From assembly GCF_045788535.1 (NCBI RefSeq), contig NZ_CP074074.1:186001-250000 (forward strand): 64,000 nucleotides of DNA, given 5' to 3'. The DNA comes from Allotamlana fucoidanivorans. Its GTDB lineage: Bacteria > Bacteroidota > Bacteroidia > Flavobacteriales > Flavobacteriaceae. Within the stretch, counting starts at the first letter, position 1; each line of letters opens with the position of its first letter. This document shows, piece after piece, positions 25,623 to 33,853 of this stretch. The notes under the pieces were generated by a model. The model saw nothing but the letters and a program-made list of their open reading frames with translations. It was not told the origin of the DNA and ran no database searches. A program made the position numbers and the translations under genes.

Positions 25623-26423
25623 TTACGGTTTTGTTGCTTTTAGTGTAAAAATTAACGGGTATAACTTATCTTTTGTAGCATACATACCCGATGTAGTCTC
25701 CACCAAATTTGGCAAAACGTTATAAGGGCTTTCATCAAATTCGCGCAAATAATCTATATGTAAACCTGCTTCGGTAAGTGCTGAAACCACCTCTCCTAGT
25801 CCATGATTCCATCCATACTCTTTACTTACTATATTCGAACTTTTATCAGCATAAGTTCCCTCATACTCTTCATAAATAACATCTTTCTGCATATAACCAA
25901 ATCGCATATAGGGCATATCTTCCAAATAATCAAACATCCAAACAATAGGATGAAACTCGGCTATAAAAAACGTACCGCCTTGATTTAACCGCTCTGCAAT
26001 CATCTTACCCCATGGTTTTAAATCTGGCAACCAACCTATCACACCATAGCTAGTAAAAACAATATCGAAAGTTTTGTTTATAATTTTAGAAGCATCTAAA
26101 ACATTACAGCATTCAAACTGTGCATCTAAATGTAGTTCATCGTTTAATTTTCTGGCCAGCTTGATACCCTCATCACTCAAATCTACACCTGTACACTGGG
26201 CTCCCATCCTACTCCAACTCAATGTATCCTGACCAAAATGACACTGCAAATGCAACAATGATTTTCCTGACACATTTCCTAAAGCCTCAAGTTCATAACG
26301 CTTTAACGAGGAATTCCCTTTTTTAAAACCTTCTAAATCATACAACGTACTTTTTGCATGAACAGCAACTTTTTTGTTCCATGTATCCCTATTCGTGTCA
26401 AAATAAATTTTATCTAGAGCCAT
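25623..26423 (-). CDS. Class I SAM-dependent methyltransferase
   Basis: A 266-residue cytoplasmic protein with a Rossmann methyltransferase fold. SAM-binding motif I is GKSLLHLQCHFGQDTLSW, motif II includes GAQCTGVDLSDEG, and the later acidic and aromatic motif is DIVFTSYGVIGWLPDLKPWG. FIAEFHPIVWMFDYLED lies near the substrate region. The acceptor is unknown. The ATG at 26423 is used; a TTG two codons upstream is less likely. It converges on the CDF gene with a 6-bp gap and is divergent from the lipoprotein gene. Confidence 0.85.
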   Translation of the reverse strand: MALDKIYFDTNRDTWNKKVAVHAKSTLYDLEGFKKGNSSLKRYELEALGNVSGKSLLHLQCHFGQDTLSWSRMGAQCTGVDLSDEGIKLARKLNDELHLDAQFECCNVLDASKIINKTFDIVFTSYGVIGWLPDLKPWGKMIAERLNQGGTFFIAEFHPIVWMFDYLEDMPYMRFGYMQKDVIYEEYEGTYADKSSNIVSKEYGWNHGLGEVVSALTEAGLHIDYLREFDESPYNVLPNLVETTSGMYATKDKLYPLIFTLKATKP

Positions 26424-26434
26424 ATTCAAAAGGT

Positions 26435-26442
26435 TATCTTTG
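26435..26442 (+). promoter_or_regulatory. -7 box (TATCTTTG) for the DUF6503-like lipoprotein
   Basis: A perfect TAnnTTTG match 15 nt before the ATG at 26457, in the short divergent intergenic region. Confidence 0.6.
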
Positions 26443-26456
26443 CAAAAACTAAATGT

Positions 26457-27104
26457 ATGAAAAACTTTATTTATTGTGTTGGTATTTTAATCTTTAGCTT
26501 GTCTTGTCAGGAGACTACCAAAAAAAAATTAACGCCAACAACATTAACAGTAGCGGAAAAAATAGCTAAAGCCCATGGTTATGATCACTGGAAACATGTG
26601 ATTGAGGTTAACTTTACCTTCGCAGGGAAAAGGCAATGGCAGTGGCAACCAAAAACCAATAATGTTACCTTGATAACCGAACAAGATACCATCTCTTATA
26701 ACAGAAATACCTTAGACTCCACAGTTATAAAATTTGACAGAGCTTTTATAAATGATAAATTTTGGTTGTTTATTCCTTTTCAACTTGTTTGGGATAAAGG
26801 CACCTCTATTTCTGACCCTGAAAAAGTTAAATCGCCCATAAAAGGTATTGACTCACACAAAATCACCCTAACCTATGGTAGTCAAGGAGGCTATACACCT
26901 GGAGACGCCTATGATATTTATTATGATGAGAACTTTATTATAACAGAATGGGCTTTTAGAAAAGGAAATAAACCAACAGCAGGATTAATCAATACTTTTG
27001 AAAACTATCATGACTATAACGGATTAAAACTAGCATCAAGTCATAAAAAATCCTCTGGAGATTGGGATTTACAACTGACCAACATCTCTATTAAATTTCA
27101 ATAA
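26457..27104 (+). CDS. Lipoprotein of unknown function (DUF6503-like)
   Basis: A 215-residue lipoprotein: signal MKNFIYCVGILIFSLSC with the lipobox Cys at about residue 17. The mature part starts with a helix (TVAEKIAKAHGYDHWKHV) and continues as a beta-rich domain containing NFTFAGKRQWQWQPKTNNV, KFWLFIPFQLVWDKG and ITEWAFRKGN. The pattern recalls the LolA/outer-membrane lipoprotein-sorting fold and a flavobacterial DUF family (DUF6503, from memory). It is probably in the envelope; the function is unknown. A hairpin terminator follows at 27204. Confidence 0.75.
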   Translation: MKNFIYCVGILIFSLSCQETTKKKLTPTTLTVAEKIAKAHGYDHWKHVIEVNFTFAGKRQWQWQPKTNNVTLITEQDTISYNRNTLDSTVIKFDRAFINDKFWLFIPFQLVWDKGTSISDPEKVKSPIKGIDSHKITLTYGSQGGYTPGDAYDIYYDENFIITEWAFRKGNKPTAGLINTFENYHDYNGLKLASSHKKSSGDWDLQLTNISIKFQ

Positions 27105-27203
27105 ATTTTATATTTTTTTAACATTTATAAAACATCTTAAACCTTCAATGGTAACGTAAATAAAGTATAGTTGATTATTCCGCGTTATGCGTCTATATAT
27201 ATC

Positions 27204-27236
27204 AAAGCGCTTGATCCATAGGTTTAAGCGCTTTTT
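27204..27236 (+). terminator. Rho-independent terminator
   Basis: AAAGCGCTT and AAGCGCTTT flank a 13-nt loop and are followed by a T-run, about 100 nt after the lipoprotein gene. Confidence 0.7.
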
Positions 27237-27248
27237 CATTACTAGAAT

Positions 27249-27668
27249 TTACCCTTTAAAATCTATTTTCACATGTGAACCATCACAATAAGGTTTATTA
27301 TTGGAACCACCACACCTACAAAATGCCGTTGTTTTACTTTTTAAATCTGTGGTTCCGTCCTTATGCACCACTTTCAACGCACCAAATACCAACAAAGGCC
27401 CTTTTTCTAACACTTCTACCTTTGTCTTTATGTCAGCAGATACCTTTTTAACTTCTGCATTCATATAAAAACTCAAGGCTCCAGATGGACATTGATTTAC
27501 CTGATTTATTAATTCTTGCGTTGTCGCTTTATCAATGCGTAACCACGGCCTAACTCTAGGTCTAAATACCTGAGGTAGTCCTTTAACACATATGCCTGAA
27601 TGAATACAAGATTCTGGTTTCCAAACAATAGTTACTTCCCCATTGGTATATTCTTTTGTTTTAGCCAT
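27249..27668 (-). CDS. Iron-sulfur protein: mono-cluster ferredoxin-like plus CDGSH domain
   Basis: A 139-residue protein with two iron-sulfur modules. The N-terminal half (CIHSGICVKGLPQVFRPRVR and NQCPSGALSFY) matches the divergent 4Fe-4S mono-cluster domain. The C-terminal half ends AFCRCGGSNNKPYCDGSHVK, the CDGSH 2Fe-2S signature with three Cys and one His. Such fusions are thought to be small redox or electron-transfer proteins. The ATG at 27668 (MAKTKEYTNGEVTIVW) is preferred over an upstream in-frame start that adds 22 hydrophobic, unrelated residues. Confidence 0.88.
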   Translation of the reverse strand: MAKTKEYTNGEVTIVWKPESCIHSGICVKGLPQVFRPRVRPWLRIDKATTQELINQVNQCPSGALSFYMNAEVKKVSADIKTKVEVLEKGPLLVFGALKVVHKDGTTDLKSKTTAFCRCGGSNNKPYCDGSHVKIDFKG

Positions 27669-27752
27669 AACGTTTGTTTTTACTAAAGATACAAAAAAAT
27701 AAAGCTGAAAGTATTCTATCATGAGCCCCTTCATACCTTAGCAGATAATTCT

Positions 27753-27760
27753 TATTTTTG
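27753..27760 (+). promoter_or_regulatory. -7 box (TATTTTTG) for the kynurenine operon
   Basis: A perfect TAnnTTTG match. It overlaps the TTG at 27758, which therefore cannot be the kynU start. The next in-frame TTG at 27785 lies 25 nt downstream. Confidence 0.6.
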
Positions 27761-27784
27761 TTAGAAACCCAAAAACAAACAACG

Positions 27785-29056
27785 TTGTCCAACTATAAAC
27801 TAGGTCTTGATTACGCCTTAGCACTAGACCAAAATGACACTTTAAGAGCCTATAGAAATCGCTTTTATATTCCGAAAGACAAAAACGGAAAGGATCTCAT
27901 TTATATGACAGGAAACTCTCTGGGACTTCAACCAAAGTCAACAAAAATATTGGTACAGCAAGAATTAGACGATTGGGCTAACTTGGGTGTTGAGGGACAT
28001 TTTGAGGCTAAAAACCCATGGCTAAACTATCATGAATATTTAACCGATAATATGGCGCAGATTGTTGGTGCCAAACCCATTGAAGTTGTAGTAATGAATA
28101 CCCTTACTACCAACCTTCACCTCATGATGGTCTCCTTTTATCAACCCACCAAATCACGGTATAAAATCCTTATTGAAAGCGATGCCTTTCCCTCAGATAA
28201 ATACGCCGTAGAGTCTCAGTTGCGTCATCATGGGTTTGATGATAAAGAGGGGCTTGTACTTTGGAAACCCCGAGTGAATGAAGAACTATTACATTGTGAT
28301 GATTTAGAAACCATACTGAACGAACAAGGCGATGAGATTGCTTTGATTCTAATTGGTGCGGTTAATTATTATACAGGGCAGTTTTTTGATTTAAAACGCA
28401 TCACACAATTGGGTCATAAACATAGCTGTAAAGTAGGTTTTGATTGTGCTCATGGCGCTGGAAACGTTACTCTAAATTTACATGATTCTGGTGCCGATTT
28501 TGCCGTTTGGTGCACTTATAAGTATTTAAACTCTGGCCCAGGAAGCCTGGCTGGATGCTTTGTTCATGAGCGACATGCCTATAAAAAAGATTTGAACAGA
28601 TTTACAGGTTGGTGGAGTCATAATAAAGAAACACGTTTTAAAATGCGGGATGCATTTGATCAGCTACCTGGAGCTGAAGGTTGGCAACTTAGCAATCCGC
28701 CTATATTATCGCTTGCCGCCATAAAAGCATCATTAGACATATTTGCTGAAGTGGACATGGAACAACTTACTAAAAAATCTGAAAAACTTACGGGTTACTT
28801 TGAGTTTCTTTTAAAGACTTTAGGAGAAGACACTATAAAAATAATAACGCCTAGTGCTCCTAATGAACGTGGATGCCAGTTATCTATTCAGGTAAAAAAT
28901 GCAGATAAATTGCTACATAACAAGCTTGCCAAAATGGGTGTTGTTACTGATTGGAGAGAACCTGATGTTATTAGATGTGCTCCTACTCCCTTTTATAATT
29001 CCTTTGAAGATGTTTACAAACTGGTAGAAACCCTCAAAAGTATTTTAGATGAATAA
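27785..29056 (+). CDS. kynU: Kynureninase
   Basis: A 423-residue PLP enzyme cleaving 3-hydroxykynurenine (or kynurenine) to 3-hydroxyanthranilate (or anthranilate) and alanine. It shows IYMTGNSLGLQPKST, the cofactor region GFDCAHGAGNVTL and the Schiff-base Lys in VWCTYKYLNSGPGSLAGCFV. It also has TGWWSHNKETRF and the C-terminal VVTDWREPDVIRCAPTPFYN. The start is TTG at 27785 (MSNYKLGLDYALAL); the promoter box excludes the earlier TTG. It is the first gene of the kynurenine operon and overlaps kmo by eight bases. Confidence 0.94.
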   Translation: MSNYKLGLDYALALDQNDTLRAYRNRFYIPKDKNGKDLIYMTGNSLGLQPKSTKILVQQELDDWANLGVEGHFEAKNPWLNYHEYLTDNMAQIVGAKPIEVVVMNTLTTNLHLMMVSFYQPTKSRYKILIESDAFPSDKYAVESQLRHHGFDDKEGLVLWKPRVNEELLHCDDLETILNEQGDEIALILIGAVNYYTGQFFDLKRITQLGHKHSCKVGFDCAHGAGNVTLNLHDSGADFAVWCTYKYLNSGPGSLAGCFVHERHAYKKDLNRFTGWWSHNKETRFKMRDAFDQLPGAEGWQLSNPPILSLAAIKASLDIFAEVDMEQLTKKSEKLTGYFEFLLKTLGEDTIKIITPSAPNERGCQLSIQVKNADKLLHNKLAKMGVVTDWREPDVIRCAPTPFYNSFEDVYKLVETLKSILDE

Positions 29057-30464
29057 ACAACAAAACATACTTATCATTGGAGCCGGACTATGTGGCAGCT
29101 TACTTGCTTTAAGGCTCGCCCAAAGAGGTTATAATGTTTCCATTTATGAAAAACGACCAGATTTGCGTAAGGTAAAAATGAGTGCTGGTCGTTCTATAAA
29201 TTTGGCATTTTCTAATCGAGGTAATAAAGGCATCAAACTGGTTGAGTTAGAAGAAAAAATTAAAGCCCTTTGTATTCCTATGAAAGGCCGCATGATTCAT
29301 GACGCTCATGGCAATACATTTCAATCAAATTATAGTGGTAAATCACATGAATTTATCAATTCTATATCAAGACGCGATTTAAATGTTTTACTACTTGACG
29401 AAGCCGAAAAACATGAAAACGTAAATATTTATTTCAATAAAAAATGTAAATCGGTTAATTTTGAAAAAACCACAGCGCTCTTTAAAGATTATTCCACACA
29501 AACAGAGTTTGTTGAAGATGCTGACGTTATTATCGCTACAGACGGCGCAGGTTCGGCTATGAGAAAAAGCTACTATTTAGAAAAAAAATTCCTTTTTAGC
29601 TTTTCTCAAAATTACCTTAGCCATGGGTATAAAGAACTTAGCATATTGCCTAAAACACCAGGCGAATATCAGTTAGAAAAAAATGCGCTTCATATTTGGC
29701 CACGCGGTGATTTTATGCTCATTGCCTTACCTAATTTAGACGGAAGCTTTACCGTAACTCTATTTTTAAGCTATCATGACGGTAAATACAACTTTAATAA
29801 TCTTGCGGAAGAAAATGATGTTTTAGAGTTTTTTCAAAACGAATTTCCAGATGCTTTAGCGATTATGCCTAATCTGTTAGGCGATTTTTTTAAGAATCCC
29901 ACGTCGCCTCTTGGTACTATAAAGTGTACACCATGGCATTATAAAGGCAACACCCTTTTAATGGGTGATGCAGCCCATGCTATTGTGCCTTTTTATGGGC
30001 AAGGCATGAATGCTTCTTTTGAGGATGTTGTTGAACTTGACAACATTCTTGATAAAAATTTGAGCACATGGGAAGAGGTTTTTCAAACCTATGAACACCA
30101 AAGAAAGCAAGACACCGATGCTATTGCCGATTTAGCAGTTGATAATTTTCATGAAATGAAAGACCATGTAGCGAACCCTATATTTCAAGAAAAACGTAAA
30201 TTAGAGATGGCTTTTGAGCAACATTTTCCTGATGCTTACGCTTCAAAATATGCCTTGGTCACCTTTAACGAAAACATGGGCTATCATGAGGCTATGCTAA
30301 AAGGAAGAGCCCAAGATAAAGCTATTTTAAATTTATTAAACGATGGTGTTATTGCGTACCCAAACACCGTTAATTTAAAAACGTTAAAACCCATCCTAGA
30401 GAAAGTAAAAACAGAAACCAATGCCATTCTTGACGACAATAGAATTGCTGGATTAAACTATTAA
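29049..30464 (+). CDS. kmo: Kynurenine 3-monooxygenase
   Basis: A 471-residue FAD- and NADPH-dependent hydroxylase converting kynurenine to 3-hydroxykynurenine. The dinucleotide-binding N-terminus is ILIIGAGLCGSLLALRLAQ. KMSAGRSINLAFSNRG is characteristic of Kmo, followed by SISRRDLNVLLLDEAE and the second FAD motif LLMGDAAHAIVPFYGQGMNA. The C-terminal helix region (PDAYASKYALVTFNENMGYH) is shorter than the human membrane tail. It overlaps kynU by eight bases and is followed 2 nt later by the RidA-type gene. Confidence 0.94.
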   Translation: MNKQQNILIIGAGLCGSLLALRLAQRGYNVSIYEKRPDLRKVKMSAGRSINLAFSNRGNKGIKLVELEEKIKALCIPMKGRMIHDAHGNTFQSNYSGKSHEFINSISRRDLNVLLLDEAEKHENVNIYFNKKCKSVNFEKTTALFKDYSTQTEFVEDADVIIATDGAGSAMRKSYYLEKKFLFSFSQNYLSHGYKELSILPKTPGEYQLEKNALHIWPRGDFMLIALPNLDGSFTVTLFLSYHDGKYNFNNLAEENDVLEFFQNEFPDALAIMPNLLGDFFKNPTSPLGTIKCTPWHYKGNTLLMGDAAHAIVPFYGQGMNASFEDVVELDNILDKNLSTWEEVFQTYEHQRKQDTDAIADLAVDNFHEMKDHVANPIFQEKRKLEMAFEQHFPDAYASKYALVTFNENMGYHEAMLKGRAQDKAILNLLNDGVIAYPNTVNLKTLKPILEKVKTETNAILDDNRIAGLNY

Positions 30465-30466
30465 CT

Positions 30467-30868
30467 ATGAAACAATCTGTAACACCGAGAGGCGCTTATC
30501 CTCATACCAAACGTGTGGGCGACTTTATTTTTGTATCAGGAACAAGTGCTAGGCAACCAGACAATAGTATTGCTGGGGTTCAAGTTATTGATGAAATGGG
30601 AACCAAAAAGTTTGATATTGAAGCGCAAACCAGAGCTGTTCTAGAAAACATAAATAAGAATTTAACTCAGGTTGGTGTTTCTATTACCGATGTGGTTGAT
30701 GTAACTACCTTCTTAGTAAGCATGAATGATTTTGCGGGATATAATAAAGTGTATGCCGAATTTTTTAAAAAAGAAAACGGGCCTACACGAACTACTGTTG
30801 CTGTACACCAATTACCACATCCTGATTTACTCATAGAAATAAAAGTGGTAGCTTACAAAAAAGTATAA
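30467..30868 (+). CDS. RidA-family protein, probable 2-aminomuconate deaminase
   Basis: A 133-residue YjgF/YER057c/UK114 (RidA) protein. It shows the fold's PRGAYPHTKRVGDFIFVSGT, VLENINKNLTQVGVSITDVV and, near the end, PTRTTVAVHQLPHPDLLIEI with the conserved Arg. In meta-cleavage operons this subgroup removes ammonia from 2-aminomuconate to give 4-oxalocrotonate. That assignment rests mainly on its position between kmo and the aldehyde dehydrogenase. It overlaps the dehydrogenase ATG by one base. Confidence 0.85.
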   Translation: MKQSVTPRGAYPHTKRVGDFIFVSGTSARQPDNSIAGVQVIDEMGTKKFDIEAQTRAVLENINKNLTQVGVSITDVVDVTTFLVSMNDFAGYNKVYAEFFKKENGPTRTTVAVHQLPHPDLLIEIKVVAYKKV

Positions 30869-32307
30869 TGAAGATTCAAAACTACATTAACGGCACATAC
30901 CAAAACCCAAATTCTCAAGATTGGCTAGAGAATTTTAATCCGGCCAGTGGCGAAGTGTATGGCTTTATACCTAATTCAAATGAAGTTGATGTAGAACACG
31001 CTTTTCTTGCTGCAAAATCAGCTTTTCCTAGTTGGTCACAAACTTCTTTAGAAGAAAGAAGCCGCATACTCATAAACATTTCAGAATTACTTGAAGCGCA
31101 TTTAGAGCGTTTTGCAGAAGCAGAGAGTATAGATAACGGCAAACCGCTAACTGTAGCTAAAACTATAGATATTCCCAGAGCAGCAAGTAATTTTCGTTTT
31201 TTCGGGCATGCCATCACCCAATTTGCAAGTGAAAGCCATGAAACAAAAGGATTTTCGGCTATAAACTATACCCTAAGACAACCCATAGGTGTGGTTGGCT
31301 GTATTTCTCCTTGGAACCTCCCCCTTTATCTGTTTACATGGAAAATTGCGCCAGCCATTGCAGCGGGCAACTGTGTTATAGCCAAACCAAGTGAAGTAAC
31401 CCCAATGACAGCTTACATGCTTGGAACGCTTTGTACTGAAGCGGGTTTACCGCCTGGTGTACTAAATATTATACACGGTTCTGGCGAAAAAACAGGACAA
31501 GCCATTGTAAAACATCCTAATATAAAAGCCATTTCGTTTACTGGCGGAACAAAAACAGGGGCTACCATAGCTAAAATAGCGGCTCCTATGTTTAAAAAAT
31601 TATCTTTCGAACTGGGTGGAAAAAACCCCAATATCATATTCGCTGATTGTGATTATGATACCATGCTTGAAACCACGGTAAAATCATCTTTTTCTAATCA
31701 AGGACAAATATGTTTGTGTGGCAGTCGTATTTTTGTGGAACAGTCCATTTATACTAAATTTAAATCAGATTTCATACAAAGTGTCAAACAACTTAAAGTT
31801 GGACACCCCATGGAAACTGATACTGATATAGGCGCCTTAGTTTCGCAAACACATTTAGAAAAAGTTTTAAACTATATGAGCATAGCGCGTTCTGAAGGAC
31901 ATAATATACTGTGTGGTGGACATCAAGTTCTTGTGAAAAATCATGAAAATGGTTATTATTTAGAACCTACGGTGATTGAAGTTAACACGAACAACTGCCA
32001 ACTTAACCAAGAAGAAATATTTGGTCCTGTTGTAACCATTATGCCTTTTGAAACTGAAGAAGAAGTTTTAAACATGGCCAATGCATCAAATTACGGCTTA
32101 TCGGCCACTATTTGGACTAACAATTTAAAACGAACCATGCATTTTACAGAACACCTACAAGCTGGAATTATATGGGTAAACACATGGATGCTCAGAGATT
32201 TAAGAACACCTTTTGGAGGCACAAAATCTTCTGGTTTAGGACGTGAAGGTGGTTTTGAGGCTTTACGTTTTTTTACAGAACCTAAAAATGTTTGTATTAA
32301 GTATTAA
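30868..32307 (+). CDS. Aldehyde dehydrogenase, probable 2-aminomuconic semialdehyde dehydrogenase
   Basis: A 479-residue NAD-dependent ALDH. Catalytic Glu lies in LSFELGGKNPNIIFADCDYD and catalytic Cys in SNQGQICLCGSRIFVEQ. The cofactor region is ISPWNLPLYLFTWKIAPAIA with FTGGTKTG, and the C-terminal segment is TPFGGTKSSGLGREGG. Its context between RidA and the ACMS decarboxylase fits oxidation of 2-aminomuconate 6-semialdehyde to 2-aminomuconate. Substrate specificity is inferred from the operon, not from a diagnostic residue. Confidence 0.88.
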   Translation: MKIQNYINGTYQNPNSQDWLENFNPASGEVYGFIPNSNEVDVEHAFLAAKSAFPSWSQTSLEERSRILINISELLEAHLERFAEAESIDNGKPLTVAKTIDIPRAASNFRFFGHAITQFASESHETKGFSAINYTLRQPIGVVGCISPWNLPLYLFTWKIAPAIAAGNCVIAKPSEVTPMTAYMLGTLCTEAGLPPGVLNIIHGSGEKTGQAIVKHPNIKAISFTGGTKTGATIAKIAAPMFKKLSFELGGKNPNIIFADCDYDTMLETTVKSSFSNQGQICLCGSRIFVEQSIYTKFKSDFIQSVKQLKVGHPMETDTDIGALVSQTHLEKVLNYMSIARSEGHNILCGGHQVLVKNHENGYYLEPTVIEVNTNNCQLNQEEIFGPVVTIMPFETEEEVLNMANASNYGLSATIWTNNLKRTMHFTEHLQAGIIWVNTWMLRDLRTPFGGTKSSGLGREGGFEALRFFTEPKNVCIKY

Positions 32308-32344
32308 ACAATCAAATAATAAAATATACTAACCAAAAAACTCT

Positions 32345-33127
32345 ATGGATTTAAAAATCAATAATAAAAACGCTCTAGTATGCGGAAGCACAGAAGGCAT
32401 AGGAAAAGCCGCAGCTATGGCTCTAGCCGCAGAGGGCGTTAACGTAACCTTAGTGGCTAGAAACAGAGAAAAACTAAAAGCCGTCCTTGCCGAATTACCA
32501 CAACATAGAAATCATAGCCATATTGTGGCCGATTTTTCTAACCCAAGAGACCTTCAGGAACAAGTAATAAAATTTATTGAGAATCATCATGGATTTCATA
32601 TTTTGGTAAATAACACTGGTGGTCCCAGAAGTGGTCAAATACTTCACGCAAGTCTTGATGAGTTTGACAAAGCGTTTACGCAGCACATAAAATGTAATCA
32701 TATTTTAGCCCAAGCCACTATTCCGTTTATGAAAGATGTTGGATTTGGCAGAATTATTAATGTAATTTCAACATCTGTTAAAGAACCTATACCAGGACTT
32801 GGAGTAAGCAATACCATTCGCGGGGCCGTTGCCAGTTGGAGTAAAACATTAGCTACAGAGATTGGAGCATTTGGTATCACAATAAACAATGTTTTACCAG
32901 GCTTTACAGATACAAACCGTTTAGCCGAAATTATTCAAATAAAGGCAAACGCTGAGGAAACAACGGTTGATGAAATGACCAAAATCATGAAAAACTATGT
33001 ACCTGCAAAACGCTTTGCACAACCCGAAGAAACCGCTAGTGTTATTGCTTTTTTAGCTAGTGAACAAGCTGCCTATATAAATGGCGCGAATATTCCTGTT
33101 GATGGTGGCCGAACTAAGTCTATGTAA
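32345..33127 (+). CDS. SDR-family oxidoreductase of unknown role in the kynurenine operon
   Basis: A 260-residue classical short-chain dehydrogenase. The cofactor motif is VCGSTEGIGKAAAMALAAEG, with VARNREK suggesting NADP preference, and NNTGGP replaces NNAG. The catalytic Ser is in NVISTSVKEPIPG and the C-terminal segment is ASVIAFLASEQAAYINGANI. The usual YxxxK active site is altered: the matching stretch reads GLGVSNTIRGAVASWSKTLA, with no YxxxK, so activity may differ or be lost. It resembles 3-oxoacyl-ACP reductase-like proteins. It does not correspond to a named kynurenine pathway step. Confidence 0.85.
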   Translation: MDLKINNKNALVCGSTEGIGKAAAMALAAEGVNVTLVARNREKLKAVLAELPQHRNHSHIVADFSNPRDLQEQVIKFIENHHGFHILVNNTGGPRSGQILHASLDEFDKAFTQHIKCNHILAQATIPFMKDVGFGRIINVISTSVKEPIPGLGVSNTIRGAVASWSKTLATEIGAFGITINNVLPGFTDTNRLAEIIQIKANAEETTVDEMTKIMKNYVPAKRFAQPEETASVIAFLASEQAAYINGANIPVDGGRTKSM

Positions 33128-33183
33128 AAATAATCCTTGAAGCTTTAATAGGATTTGAGGTCTTTGTATATTAGTAGTGAATT

Positions 33184-33263
33184 CGCGTTAAGGATAGAAG
33201 CGGCATCCTTTTTTGTTTAAGCAAAAAAGATATAGTGAATAGCCTGACCCTCGTGGTAACGCC
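33184..33263 (+). ncRNA. Probable structured RNA element within the kynurenine operon (Flavo-1-like?)
   Basis: The 151-bp gap between the SDR and dioxygenase genes can fold as a compact RNA. GCGTTA (33185-33190) pairs with TAACGC (33257-33262). Inside, AAGGAT pairs with ATCCTT across AGAAGCGGC, or alternatively TTTTTTG pairs with CAAAAAA around a short loop. The 3' part AGCCTGACCCTCGTGGTAACGCC resembles, from memory, a conserved flavobacterial intergenic RNA motif such as Flavo-1. It could be a free small RNA, a leader of the dioxygenase gene or a processing site. The name is unverified. Confidence 0.5.
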
Positions 33264-33278
33264 TAAAATAATATTATA

Positions 33279-33812
33279 ATGAGTACGTTAACATCACCCA
33301 TAAATTTTAAGGCTTGGATTGAAGAAAACAGACATCTGCTAAAACCACCTGTAGGGAATAAAGTAGTTTGGAAAGACGCCGATTTTATTGTGATGGTTGT
33401 TGGTGGCCCGAACAACAGAAAAGACTATCATTACAATGAAACACCCGAATTTTTCTATCAAGTTGAGGGAAACATTGTACTGAAAATTATTGATAAAGGA
33501 ACACCTAAAGATGTACAAATTAAAGAGGGTGATATTTACTTACTACCTCCAAAAGTACCGCACTCACCACAACGTGGCCCTAATACCGTTGGGTTAGTTA
33601 TTGAGTATAAACGCCCAGAAGGCATGAGAGATGCGCTGTTATGGTTTTGTGAAAACTGTACCACAAAACTCTATGAAGAAGATTTTACTCTGGAAAATAT
33701 TGAAACCGATATGCCCAAAATATTTGACAAGTATTACAGAGATACAACAAAACGAAGCTGTCCAAATTGTGGTACAATTATGCAACCGCCTTCGCAGGTT
33801 AAAATAGATTGA
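33279..33812 (+). CDS. 3-Hydroxyanthranilate 3,4-dioxygenase
   Basis: A 177-residue cupin dioxygenase opening the ring of 3-hydroxyanthranilate to 2-amino-3-carboxymuconate semialdehyde. The catalytic Fe ligands are in DYHYNETPEFFYQVEG (His, Glu) and LPPKVPHSPQRGPNTVG (His). The bacterial-type C-terminal rubredoxin-like iron site is present: CENC in WFCENCTTKLYEE and CPNCG in KRSCPNCGTIMQPP. The gene is 15 nt downstream of the structured RNA segment and 41 nt upstream of the decarboxylase. Confidence 0.95.
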   Translation: MSTLTSPINFKAWIEENRHLLKPPVGNKVVWKDADFIVMVVGGPNNRKDYHYNETPEFFYQVEGNIVLKIIDKGTPKDVQIKEGDIYLLPPKVPHSPQRGPNTVGLVIEYKRPEGMRDALLWFCENCTTKLYEEDFTLENIETDMPKIFDKYYRDTTKRSCPNCGTIMQPPSQVKID

Positions 33813-33853
33813 TATTTTAATTTTAAAGATTCCTGACCTCTCAGGATATAATC

